This document shows, in pieces, positions 48,826 to 59,884 of a stretch of 64,000 nucleotides of DNA. The notes under the pieces were generated by a model that saw only the letters and a program-made list of their open reading frames with translations, searched no databases and was not told where the DNA came from. Each line of letters opens with the position of its first letter. Position 1 is the stretch's first letter. Origin of the DNA: Loxodes magnus (Eukaryota > Ciliophora > Karyorelictea > Loxodida > Loxodidae); contig CAMPDV010001232.1 of NCBI GenBank assembly GCA_946699065.1, positions 1 to 64,000 on the forward strand, given 5' to 3'. The position numbers and the translations under genes are program-made.

Positions 48826-51194
48826 ATGAGTAATATTTAAGGCAGGTATGTGACAATAAATTAAGAATTAGCATTTGGAACTATTGATAGTATTAAAAAA
48901 ACCAAAATATTTGTGGATCAAAAGCTGTTATAAAAATATAATAAATAAGAAATTTTTATAATTATCTAATTCTTTCATCAGCGTCCGGAATATGGTAAAA
49001 AATTTGTAAATGTTGATTATGATTAACAAGGGAATAAAAATATTTGTATTTACGAAAATGGACTTCCAGCTGGATCAAAAGAAAGTAATAAAGATAATAA
49101 TTAATATTAATATTAATATAGAACTCGAATCAAGATTGGACACGTTAACATTAATGGAATAGCAGGAAAACAGTTAATGATTGAAGAATTTATCAAAAGT
49201 AATGACATAGACATCTTCTCAATTAATGAAACATGATAAAAGTAAGATTTTCCTCCTATACTAATAAAAGGATATAGGATATACTTTAGAAATGCAGATA
49301 AAGAAGGAGGTGTAAGCTTGATTATTAGAGATGAAATCAATAGTACTGAATCTAGAGTAAATATAGAAACCTAAAATCGATTTGTTTCAGTCAAAATGGA
49401 AAATATATTAATCACATCTTGCTATATGCCTGACAATAATAAAAGTAGTCTTATTAAAGATTAAGCTTATGATTATATTAATACATATATTGCATAATTT
49501 CCAAATAATCCTCATATATTGATAGGAGATTTCAATGCTCTATTATAAAATTACGGAAATAATACTTAAAACGATTATGACAACACATCTAGATTTTAAG
49601 AATTCTTGCAATAAAACGATCTTCAAATAGTTAATAATACGATTAGTAATACATGCATACACAAAGGAACTGGAAAATTGTACTGTAATGACTATATTTT
49701 AATTAGTAGTCATTTAAATAATAATTAATTTGTAAATTTTTAGGTTCACAATGGCTGCTTAAACACTGATCACATTCCAATTACAGTTAACTTTTTGTTT
49801 AATACAAAATATTATGATGATGAAAAAATAATTTAGAGAAAATATAAAATTAATCGTTTGTAAGATCCAATTGATAGATAAAGATATTAGCAATCATTTA
49901 TACAAACTTGTAATGATTACCTTCAAATAGATAGAAATAATTTAGAGGAATAGTACATGTACATTAGCAGAAATATTCAAGAAAACGCAGATTCAGTACT
50001 AGGATCATTTATTCCTGATCCTAAATACAACAAACTTCCTCAAGATCTTGCAAGAAAGTATATAGATGCGAAAAGAGCTAACTAAGAGTATAAAGAAACG
50101 CAAATTTATTTTGGAAGAATTAATTAAAGAGTCCTTAATCTTCAGAAATCAGCTAATAAACTTTGAAATAAATATAAATATCATCTATGAAAATGGTTAA
50201 AAGATAAAGCAAAGAAGAAATTTCTAAATCTTAATGAAGAACCAAAAATTATGTTTTAACAAGCGAAAAAGATTCTGAACCAAAAAATAAGAAATAAAAT
50301 GAACTTTAATTAAGAGCTTAAAAACCAATTCGTTGATTCATGAGAGAATTTTGTTTTTAATAAACATTAAAATCTTACTTAATAGTAGCTTGACAATTGT
50401 AACAAAAGTTTTAATCTAGTTTATTGAAATATTAAAGAAATTTAAGAGTAAATACCTTCCTATTTACAAGAATTCCTACGAAATTGACTTTAATAGTTAG
50501 GAACATAATAGTAGCTTAACTACCTTTACGAAATATGTAAAGGACTAGATTCAACAAAAATTCTATAAAATAACTTAGTAAAGACTTAAATGTATGCCAA
50601 CTGCAAAGATTTTTATAGAATAATTTTGTAACTAACGATAATTCCCAGAAATTACCTATCCGAAACTAAATAAATAATATAGAAAAGAAATAATCAGTAT
50701 ATACAAACTTAGAACTTAAAGCTACAACTTTCGAAAATATCTTCAAGACAGACATTATCCTATCGAGAATCCTCATTACATCTGTGGAGATTGGACAAGT
50801 TCCAACATATTATGGATTGCAATTGTTACATAGATATAAGAGAATGGCTAAAAACAAAGATTGAATAAGGTGATATAGGAAGATTAATAACCTATGATTA
50901 AAATTATATCAACTAATTCCCAAAAACAAGATAGAATACGTAGATTTACAAATAAACATTTTCCACAGGATGCTGCTCAAAAGGAGATTGGAATTATTCG
51001 TAATGGAAGAAGAATGATTGGAAAGTCCTGAATCTAAGGAATAGGAAGTAAAAAATCAAGAAAATAGTGAAGAGAACGAGGAAGAAAAGGAATAATAAGA
51101 AGAGCTAAAAGAATAAGTGGAAGAATAGAAGGAAAAAATTGATAACTAAGATGATTAAGCTGAAGTATAAGATGAAGATGAAAGCGGGAGATGA
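48826..51194 (+). pseudogene. LINE copy A ORF2: endonuclease intact, reverse transcriptase deleted
   Basis: The ATG at 48826 (MSNIQGRYVTINQELAFGTI) matches copy B (MRNVQGRYITINKDLIQGT). The frame stays open to about 50580. It has RIKIGHVNINGIAGKQ, FSINETW, the GDFN motif at about 49519 (HILIGDFNALLQNYG), NDYILIS and the terminal TDHIPIT at about 49763, so all expected AP-endonuclease motifs are present. In-frame TGAs at 49234 (NET-W), 50164, 50188, 50341, 50425 and 50485 all read well as Trp. After about 50585 the sequence jumps to the C-terminal region seen in copy B (MPTAKIFIEQF, EITYPKLNKQYRKEI, HIMDC). It ends with an acidic tail and a TGA at 51192. The RT domain is absent and two frameshifts lie near 50.75-50.9 kb. 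Confidence 0.8.
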
Positions 51195-51489
51195 AAAACT
51201 TATTAATAATTCTAAAGCATTTTTAATTGAAGGAAGTAATTCTAACAATTAAAGATGTCACCAGACTATTTTAGTTTAGTTTAAGTTTTTATAATAATCA
51301 TAAGTAAATCATTTAAATCTAAATAAGACTAAAAGAATTAGATAAATAATCAACTAGTAAAAGGTATTTAAATTGAGAAAGATCAAATATAATAAAATAT
51401 TTATTACTTAATTAAAAATTACATTATTAGATTTATCTATTCAATTTAAATACTTGCTTTTGTCATTGTATAAAATATCTCAAGCGTAA

Positions 51490-52010
51490 TAATATAATTA
51501 ATAAGGAATTTAATTAAGAAAAGCAGGAAAGAGTATTGAACCTATCGAATATTTTGATATAGCTATTATAATAGACCCTAAAAAAGCAAATTTTCTTTTT
51601 AATAAGGAATTGTACTTTAAAAGTTTGAAAAATACAACAAATTCCCCTAGAGCTACAATATAGATCTCAACCAGGATCTAATAATGCAATTGATCATATA
51701 ATAAAGTAGTTGATCTGAAAAAATTAGGAAAAAAAATGAAACCAACGAAAGTTTTAACTAGGCTATAAAACTAAGCAATTTCAATCCAATATACTTAAAA
51801 ATAAAGGTTTTTCCCTCTAAAAATTAGGAAATTATCGTGAAGGAATGTAATTTTTCAATCAGCCAATTAACTTGATAATAAATACGCAGATGCTTATTAT
51901 GATAAAGGTCATTTTCTTCAAACCAAAAATAAGAATCAAGAAAAAATATATATTCCATAAAGGAAACTATCCAAGCACGAATCTTAAATTTCATCGAAAA
52001 GAGTCTTAGT
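51490..52010 (+). pseudogene. TPR-repeat protein remnant
   Basis: Tetratricopeptide repeats in shifting frames. RKAGKSIEPIEYFDIAIIID is followed by PKKANFLFNKE, then about 51800 NKGFSLQKLGNYREGMQFF and DNKYADAYYDKGHFLQ. The G/Y/A/P spacing of a 34-residue TPR is clear, and the style matches large ciliate TPR families. At least two frame changes split about four repeats, and no start or end could be placed. It lies directly downstream of the inactive LINE copy A. Confidence 0.65.
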
Positions 52011-52490
52011 AAAGTCCGCCAATAAAAAAAAGAAAAACAGAAAAAATGATAAAGAAGTTCTTACAGTAAAAAAATGGGAATTAAGAGGTTCGAAAATGGA
52101 CAATAGAAATTTGATTCTGATAAGAAATTCTAGAGAAATTGCAGAAAATAGCTTGTGACAGAAGGATTAATTTAAAAAAATAAATAATGTAGTATTTCTA
52201 GAATAATAACTGCGATAAAAGGATTAAATTTTTATAACAAATCTTAACAAGAAATGGATAAAGAATTATATAACTATTTATAAGTTTTTAGCAAATACTT
52301 AGATTTTAAAATTAAACTTAGTTTTTTTAGAAAGAAAACATAATCTCATAATTTAAACATTTTATAAAGTTTAAATAAGCCTTGTATCGAAGATAAAGCC
52401 AAAATTTAAACGAATTATTAAAATATAAGGACTTGAAAAAATATTTAAAGTATTAATGCTTGAATTATGTTAACTGAAAATTTAATTACT
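52011..52490. other. Degenerate stretch after the TPR remnant
   Basis: Weakly coding-like, Lys/Asn/Gln-rich frames on the plus strand (RNSREIAENS, then RFQKIN-type segments). No further TPR unit could be read with confidence. Confidence 0.35.
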
Positions 52491-54290
52491 AAATCTGGAT
52501 TAATAAATAGAGTCACAGGTTTCATATTTCTGATGGGATAAAGATTAGTTTTAGCATTAATTACCATTATGTCTATGAATTGAAAGGCACATCACTAAAA
52601 TAATTAACTAAATTTAAAAAAGAAAAAATTTAATAATTTGGTACACATATTTTCTGTAAAACATAGCTTTACACTCGATGACATTTAGGATTATAGAAAT
52701 TTCCTTTAATATTATGCATAAACTATTCATAAATTTTAAGGAACTACCATTGAAAAGTTTGATTGATATTGGAAATACAGTACAGGCTAAAAGCTTTTAA
52801 AGAATTTACGTTTAAAAGACTTTTAAACATAAAACGAAAAACTTTGATTAGAGAATTTAAATTAATTAAGAAATGAATATGTGAAATTAAAAAATAACTT
52901 TATAGAAATAATTCAATAATTAAAAATTTAAGAATATTAAAACTTTCAAAATTGTCATTTTTTCTATAATTATGGAATACATAATCTAATGATCATTTAG
53001 TAAAATAGGTAAGTTGATATGAAAAAACTACATTAACAAAATGAAGATGATTGCTTTTTAATCAAAAAAAGAGTTAAAAAATGAACTAATAAATTTAGAA
53101 GAATATTTAAAAAAAGAAATAAAAGAAGATCAAAAAGACTTTAACTAAAGCCAATAAAAATTAAGATAAAGTTTCTTAAAAAATAATAAAATTTATTAAA
53201 ATTTAGTGCATACCATTATAAAATAATAAACTCATAAAGAAAAGTTATAAATTTTGATTTATTTGCAGTTAAAACAACGATTATTAATTAAGTTGGATTT
53301 AAAAATTTATAAAAGATAAAGTTTTTATCTGAACAATTAAATTTTAAAAATTAATAAGAAATCTTTTCAATATAAAATATAGCAACAATATTATTTCCTT
53401 TTCCATAAGGATTAACCCGATTAGTTAAAATATATTAATTGATTATTTGGAGGCATTTAATCATTTGATTTCGAAATAATAAAAATACTATTAGGATTAA
53501 ATTAGCTACAATTATAGATTTTTGTAATTTGTTTTTAATTTTAAACATAACTGATCGAAAAACAATTGAGCTTATATGTTAAAACATAATAATGAAATTA
53601 AAATTTTGCATTGGAATAACTTAAGTAATTATTAAAATAAGATTTTCAAAAATATTCGAATGAAACTTATAAAAATAAAATTTTAGGAAGTAAAAATTTC
53701 TGAAAAGCGAAAAATATGGAACTATTGTAAAAGGAACTGCAACTTTATTGATTACATTGACATATGCTCAATGATGCATTTTGATTTGAAAATATTTTTA
53801 GTTTAAATAAAATTTAATAAGAATTACAAAAATAAAGATTTGAATTAAATAATCCGCATTTAGTAGTTATTTTGATATTTTAGTATAATTAATTTTAAAC
53901 ACCTTAATGGTTTGAAATAGATTGATTTAAATTTGAAGAATAGAATGCCAGAACATATTCATTTATTAATAAAAAACTGCTTAGATAGATTAAATATGTT
54001 ATTAAAGGAAAATTTGTTTAGAATAATTCGAAATGAATAAAAACATTTGAGTAAAGAAGAAAACGAACATATTAATGATTTAAAAGAATTAATAAATAAA
54101 AGGTGAATACCTAAATTAAAGCTATAAAAATTATATGATTTTTTATTTGAAGTACCAATTAAAACAAAAATCAGTAAAGTAGTAAAAAATAAATCCTTGT
54201 ATAGATCAATTTAATAAAGTTTAAAATAGAGATTAAGATTTATTTGATATTTTATAACTTGTGTAGAAACATAAATGCAATGATAAACGT
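52491..54290 (+). CDS. Unidentified coding blocks in several frames
   Basis: Consecutive plus-strand blocks read naturally. About 52520: SDGIKISFSINYHYVYELKG. About 52660-52860: FTLDDIQDYRNFLQYYAQTI, GTTIEKFDWYWKYSTGQKLL, NEKLWLENLN. From about 53040: KKELKNELINLEEYLKKEIK. About 53850-54010: PQWFEIDWFKFEEQNARTYS, overlapped in another frame by 53945 onward, MPEHIHLLIKNCLDRLNMLL. TGA reads as Trp in several of these. It is probably one decayed gene of about 600 codons or two overlapping remnants. No family was recognised. The boundaries are those of the coding-like composition. Confidence 0.35.
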
Positions 54291-54599
54291 TTATTAAGAA
54301 GAAAAATAAAAGAGTTCCATTCTAAAATAATAAAAAATCTGAATTTAAATAAATAAAAACAAAAAATTTAGTAGCAAATATAATATATATATTTTTTAGC
54401 AAAAAATAATTAAAAAATATATTACCTTTACTGTAATTTTGAAGAACAGATTGTTTAATTAATTTTATAAGAAAATAAATAAATAAATTAAAATATAATA
54501 GCTTCAATATTTAAGAATATTGAGACATAGTTGCAATAAATATAGTTTAGACTATAAATATTACAAATATGTTGAAAGATAAAAGTTTGTAAATGTCAA
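54291..54599. other. AT-rich stretch at the 3' side of LINE copy B
   Basis: No motif. It may hold the 3' untranslated part of LINE copy B, which is on the minus strand, and its A-rich end. A T-run or A-run tail could not be told apart from the background. Confidence 0.4.
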
Positions 54600-57500
54600 T
54601 CAAGCTTCTTCTTGTTCTTTCTCTATCATATATTTTTATTTATTGTCTTGATGAATATTGTCTTTTTTTCATTCTTTAAACTCTTCTAAAAGCTCATCTT
54701 GTAGTTCAAACATTTCAATACGCTTTTTTATTAAGTTAGAATGAAAATTTTTGATTAATTTGTCTATTTTAGGAATTTGATTTTTTGAAAAATGTTTGTT
54801 TATATAGTTTTAGTCATAAAGAATTAGTTTCTTCTTGTCTTTGTCTTTAAAAGCTTTATTGCTTTCAAGTTCCTCAAAAATGTCTGCATAGTATTAGCAA
54901 TCAAAAATATGATCTGTTTCATCAAAGTCTTGGCCACATAAGCAAATAATGCTATATCTAACGTTAATGTGGCGATTACTAAGTTCTTATTGAAAATTAT
55001 AAGAAAAAGTCCTCAGTTTATAGATAGAAATAGTCTCTCTAATATAGTGTTTATTATATTTGATATAAGTAATTTCAGGAAATACACTTTAATTATTTTC
55101 TATTTAGTCTATAATTCTTTTTGCTGTTGGCATAAGTGTATTCCTAGAGAGACATTCCATTAAGAATTTATGCTTTATTTTTTATTCTGTGAGTTTATAA
55201 AAATCCATCTTACTCTAAACATGTGACATGTCAAAATTATACAAATCGATACATTTCTTTATATGTTTCTAGTATGGTAAATTAAATTTAGTGCATCTTT
55301 CTAATAGAAAAGCAGTATCTGAGTTAGGATTTTCTTTGCTATATTACATTAATTTTTAATAAAAGTGCATTAAATTTTTAGTTGCTATATGTAAAAGGAA
55401 GCCAGTTTAGGTCAATAAAACATGACTTATTGAATGTGAATTCTTAAGATCTAAACGCCTATCTTGAGATAAGTCTTTACGACTTTGCTATCTTGTTTTT
55501 TATTCCTTTAATTCCAGAAATAGTAGCTCATGGAGTAATATCACTTCCATATTCAACTTTAGGAAAAATAAAAGTTCTACAAAGAGTTTTGAAGTTGAGA
55601 GGGGATATTAATCCATATTTAGAAAGTATTGCAGTAACTTTTTAAATAGTTACTATATATTTGGTAGCTACTGCTGTACAATGTAATTTATAATTTTATT
55701 TTATTCCTAACTAATATCCAAAATAGGTAACTTCATCTTTTTAAGCAATTGGAATCCCATTGAGCTTTAGAGTAATAGAAGGTTAGCTTTCTTTTCATTT
55801 ATTTTTTTCAAGAATCCTATTACTTCACATTAGGCTATATTAATTGTAAGTTTTACTTAATCAAAAACTGTAGATTTCGTATGTAATCATTTTTAGGTAT
55901 TTTTCTAGGAAGAGGACAATTGGATTAAGTCGTCACCAAAGATTCGTACTACGAAAGCTTTAGATAATATTTGAAATCCTAATTTCTTCTGATTATCTTC
56001 TAATTATCTTATAACAATATCATAGTATAAAATTGTAAATACAGGTGCATGGCATCTTCCTTATAATACTCCATTGTTATATTTAATTGTTCTTGTAAGA
56101 TATCCATCAATTATAAATTTAGCATCAACATTATCATAAAAAGATTCTAGTGCCAATATTAGGTCCAAAGGTAACCTAAGCTTTCTAAGATGGTCAAAAA
56201 GTAATTTTCTAGAAATGCTATCAAACATTTTTTCTACATCTATTAAAGTAGCAATTAATTACTTTTTATGAGATCATCTACGATGCAAGTCTATAATTTA
56301 CTAAATAGTTCAAATTTGCTATGTAGTGGAGCGTTTACGAATAAATCCAAATTAGTCTGGATGTAAAATGTTTTGTTCATAAATATAATTTTAAAGTCGT
56401 TATGTTAGTGCTTTATCATAAATTTTATGTAGACAGTTCAATAAAGCGATAGGTCGCCAATTACATCAATTAATTTTGTTTTCCTTTTTGAAAATCGGAA
56501 GAATGTTTATTTTTTTCATTGCATTAGGTATTTTAAATGTTCTAAGCATGTTATTAATGAAACTTGCAATAATTTGATGCAAATCTTAATCTCCATATTT
56601 AATAAGCTCAGTTTTAGACCATCATTACTTGAAGCTTTATTATTTGCAAGCTAAGAATAATTTTTTTAATTTCAAATCACGTAAAAAGAGGCATATTTTA
56701 TAAATGACTTAATTCCTAATTTAAGATAAAAGATTTATTTCTAAATATTTCATCTATTTTTCTATTTGTGAAGTCAAATTCTATCTTACTTATTTTCGAA
56801 TGTTTATCAAAAACGTTATTTTCCCAATTTTAAATAAATTGCTGTTGTTAGTTAAAGTTAAAATTCATCTAATTACACATTTTTGGGTTTATAAGGTTTT
56901 TAACTTGCTTAATCATTATCCCAGCATTTTTGTTAAGATCTTTATGTTTTTCCTTAGCTTTTTATTTTTTTCATTTCCAAAATTTGTGAAGATAATGCTT
57001 ATAAGATTAAATTTTAAGCTATTAAAGTTTGATAATTTCTTAATTATGACATCCATACAAAGCTAATGCGTTCTAATATGCAATATTATCCTTTTTTACT
57101 TGAACAAATAACGTAGTTAAGTAACTTGGCAATTGATAATAGTTTTTTCTTTAATTTAAAGATCCAAGCGCAATCTCAGATCACAGATGAATTGATACTA
57201 ATTTTCACATCATTTTAATCAAGATACTAGAATTGATAAAATTATCCCAAAAATAGATTTTAATAATAGTTTCTCGTGTTCAGATCTTATAATTTAGAAA
57301 TTTTAAAGAGTAATCGTTATTGTTAATCTTATTCACTTCTTTCCAAATTATAATTTAATGTAATACTTAGTGGAAAATTATCAGTATGCAAACCCGAATC
57401 TTGGATAACTTTATAGTCAACGAAATCATCGGAATTTAAATGTTAAGTTGCCAAGAAGTAGTCATTACAATAGCATTAATTATTCACTCTATGAATAAAT

Positions 57501-58291
57501 GTGTTGGACTCTTAATCACCTAAAATTATTAATTCATTTGCTTCTATAAAGTCTAGTAATCTTTAAGTATTATTATTGATTTGTTATGAATTATTACCGT
57601 AGTTAGGAATTAAGGCATTAAAGTCGCCACAAAAGATAGTAGGGTTTTGGTCACTATTATTTATGATATTATTAAGGTATTCATATGCAATGTCCTTATA
57701 AATATTTGACTTTTCATTTTTAGGCAAATAACATGATGCAATTATTAAGTTTCCAACTCTCACGCTTATAAATGTCGAGGAAGATTTGAGAAATCTAATT
57801 CGTTTTAACAAGAATCAAATTACTTTTTTACTAATAGACATACTCCACCTGCACGAGTATTTGCGTTTTAGTAATAGGTACGATATTGTTCTATAACAAT
57901 TGGGCAATATTTTTATTACGTTCATGTCTCATTTATTGAAAAAATGTCAAATTCATTATCAAGGATGAATTATTATAATGCCACCTGTTTACTAGCTATT
58001 GAGCTTATATTTGCATGTCCTATTTTTATTTTCTTAGATTCTTGCGCTTCACCAAGGAGTCCTCACTAATATATGCAAATATATTTAGTCCCTTATGAAT
58101 CTCTTTAAATATGTACCAGTTATTTTTTATACTCAGGGTGCTGGTGGAAATATTAGATCAAATTTAAATTACTTAAATCGAATAAGATTCTAGTAGTTAA
58201 TTTCTATTTTAATAACACTATAGGCACTATCTACAGTGCCTTGAATTAAATCTTTATTAATTGTTATATACCTTCCTTGAACATTTCTCAT
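54600..58291 (-). mobile_element. LINE copy B, ORF2 nearly complete (minus strand)
   Basis: Same family as copy A, in the opposite orientation, so the two copies face each other 3' end to 3' end across 52-54.5 kb. The ORF2 region, about 3.7 kb, carries endonuclease, reverse transcriptase and C-terminal zinc motif. ORF1 is absent: upstream of the ORF2 start there is only about 70 bp before the repeat module at 58.36-58.76 kb. The copy is therefore 5'-truncated, or was interrupted by that module. Confidence 0.8.
54600..58291 (-). pseudogene. LINE copy B ORF2: AP endonuclease - reverse transcriptase - zinc motif
   Basis: Starts at 58291 (MRNVQGRYITINKDLIQGT). Endonuclease blocks are KIKIGHANISSIASKQ, FDIFSINETW (TGA-Trp at 57922) and FCGDFNAL at about 57613. 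RT blocks are WRPIALLNCLHKIYDKAL at 56445, DQFGFIRKRSTTQQ, motif A with LIDVEKMFDS (about 56235), motif B NGVLQG, and the catalytic FGDD at 55929-55940. FPKVEYGSDITPWATI and EITYIKYNKHYIRETI follow. A zinc-type motif CLCG-x7-H-x3-C lies near 54900-54950. A TGA at 54669 or 54600 ends it. A +1-type frame change lies between the start and the endonuclease (about 58120), and others occur in the RT region. Most catalytic residues survive, so inactivation looks recent or the shifts are artefacts. Confidence 0.8.
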
Positions 58292-58359
58292 TTAATATTA
58301 GTTCCTCTTTCATGAGTCTTGTCTGATAAAGTTTTAGAGTTGAGGAGATTAAAAATTTT

Positions 58360-58760
58360 ATTATAAATAAATAAATAAATTGGATTATAGAGCGCGTAGC
58401 ACTCTCGTTGGTGCACAGCTCTTTAAATTAAATTAAATTAATTTTATTTAATATCGAAAAAAAAATTTATGTCTTTCTGTCCCTGTTTTCCCTTCCTGCA
58501 GTACGTCCCTGTAATTTTTCCTTCCGAAGCATAGGATACAATATGCAATTACGGGTATATTTCCCCGACCTATAATGAAGAAAGTTTCCTTTTGGCATTC
58601 AGAGTTCTTCAGCTTATTACATCGTCTTTCTCTTGTCATTGATTTCTCTTTCTCCGATTTATCCTCCGTCTGTACTTATTTTTTATTTGCCTTGCTGGGC
58701 CTCCAAGCAACATCCGAAGTAAAGGGCTTTCCACCCTATTTAAATTTTAATAGTTAATAA
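58360..58760 (-). repeat. Third, diverged copy of the WD40-cassette arm
   Basis: Near 58.37-58.43 kb it repeats the outer end (AAAT tract, then GGATTATAGAGCGCGTAGCA, then GGTGCACAGCTCTTTAAA). Near 58548-58580 it repeats the inner motif (CGGGTATATTTCCCCGACC). Orientation equals that of the left arm at 6.0 kb. The middle is not alignable by eye. The short standard-code frames here (58448-58639, 58575-58757) are taken as non-coding. No partner arm or WD40 cargo follows within the window. Confidence 0.65.
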
Positions 58761-59880
58761 TTCAATTTTATTTTATTTAGTAAGTTATTAATCTTTATAA
58801 ATTCTTAATGTAAGTTAAACATTACTTTAACTATCTGTTTATCTTTTTTTTCTTCAGTTGTAATTTCTTCGACTTCTCGTCACATTTGGTTATTTTTTAT
58901 ATTTTAAGCTTATTCTATAATATTAAAGTTTAATATTTAAGAAGCATTTCATGTTTTTTTTTCTAGTTCATTGGGAAGTTATTGCTAAGTTTAATAAGAA
59001 TATTATTTTTTTTAAAAGATGACGTGGTTATAAGTATAGTATTTTCATACTTATTCTTATAAATATGAGTTTTATAAAAGATGTTTTCGATTTTAGCCAA
59101 CGTTTTTTGTTTAATCTATATAATTTTTTTTTAATATTTTTCATCGAATACATATACAAATATTATTTTCATAGATTAATCGATTTATAATATGTTTTGT
59201 TGATAGCTAAAATTTTTTTTAATTTCCAAAATAATCTTTATTTAAAAAAAAGTGAATGTCGGCAATTGTCAGGTGAACCGTTGAACGTTTTACTTATGTG
59301 CCTACTGATGAATTTATAATTATTCTTATTCAAAATTTTATTTTTCAAAAAGACAAGTGCATTTAATTAAAAATACGAGACTCATCTTAAATAAGAATAT
59401 TTCCCATTTGGAGAAGGCGACATATATCATTGGATTTATAGAATTATAACAAGAAGCAAGTAAACATTATTCGTAATATAAAATATTAATTATAAAAGTG
59501 CTGCGCATAAAAGAAGTGCTAATAATTTTTATTTATTCAAATTTATTTTCTATCTCTTTGTATTAAAGTCATTAATTTTTTATAATTATGGTTTAAATTT
59601 TTGATTTTTTTATAGTATTTAAGATATTTTTTTTCTTAAATTAATTATTTTCTCAGTATTCTTATTTCATTTCTAGTTATAATATTTTATTATTTTCATT
59701 TACATTTTAGTTTTATTTATATAATTATTTTTATTATTAATTTTTTTTAATTCAAAATACTAAATTATTTGTATTAACATTTAATTCCATCTTAAATTTT
59801 TTTTAAAATAATATAAATATTTTATCAATCTTTATTTCAATATAATTAGTTTTTTTATACTAAATTTTTTTAATCTTTAC
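58761..59880. other. AT-rich intergenic stretch
   Basis: T-runs and A-runs with a slightly G+C-richer patch at about 59250-59290 (GTCGGCAATTGTCAGGTGAACC). No gene was recognised. It precedes the RING/WD40 gene and would hold its promoter. Confidence 0.45.
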
Positions 59881-59884
59881 AAAT

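Larger units (their letters stand above)
47031..51194 (+). mobile_element. Non-LTR retrotransposon (LINE) copy A, RT core deleted
   Basis: Two consecutive reading frames, ORF1 (coiled coil) and ORF2 (AP-type endonuclease, linker, then C-terminal zinc region), 80 bp apart. Compared with copy B, the segment holding the RT fingers and palm (about 1.4-1.5 kb) is missing at about 50585. The element cannot transpose autonomously. It resembles the endonuclease-bearing non-LTR elements described in ciliate germline genomes. Confidence 0.8.

Noticed and set aside
53945-54280. HUH (Y1) transposase suggested by MPEHIHLLI
   Set aside because: Only the HIH tripeptide context resembles IS200/REP transposases. 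No downstream catalytic Tyr motif or fold-like spacing was seen, and a competing frame reads as well.
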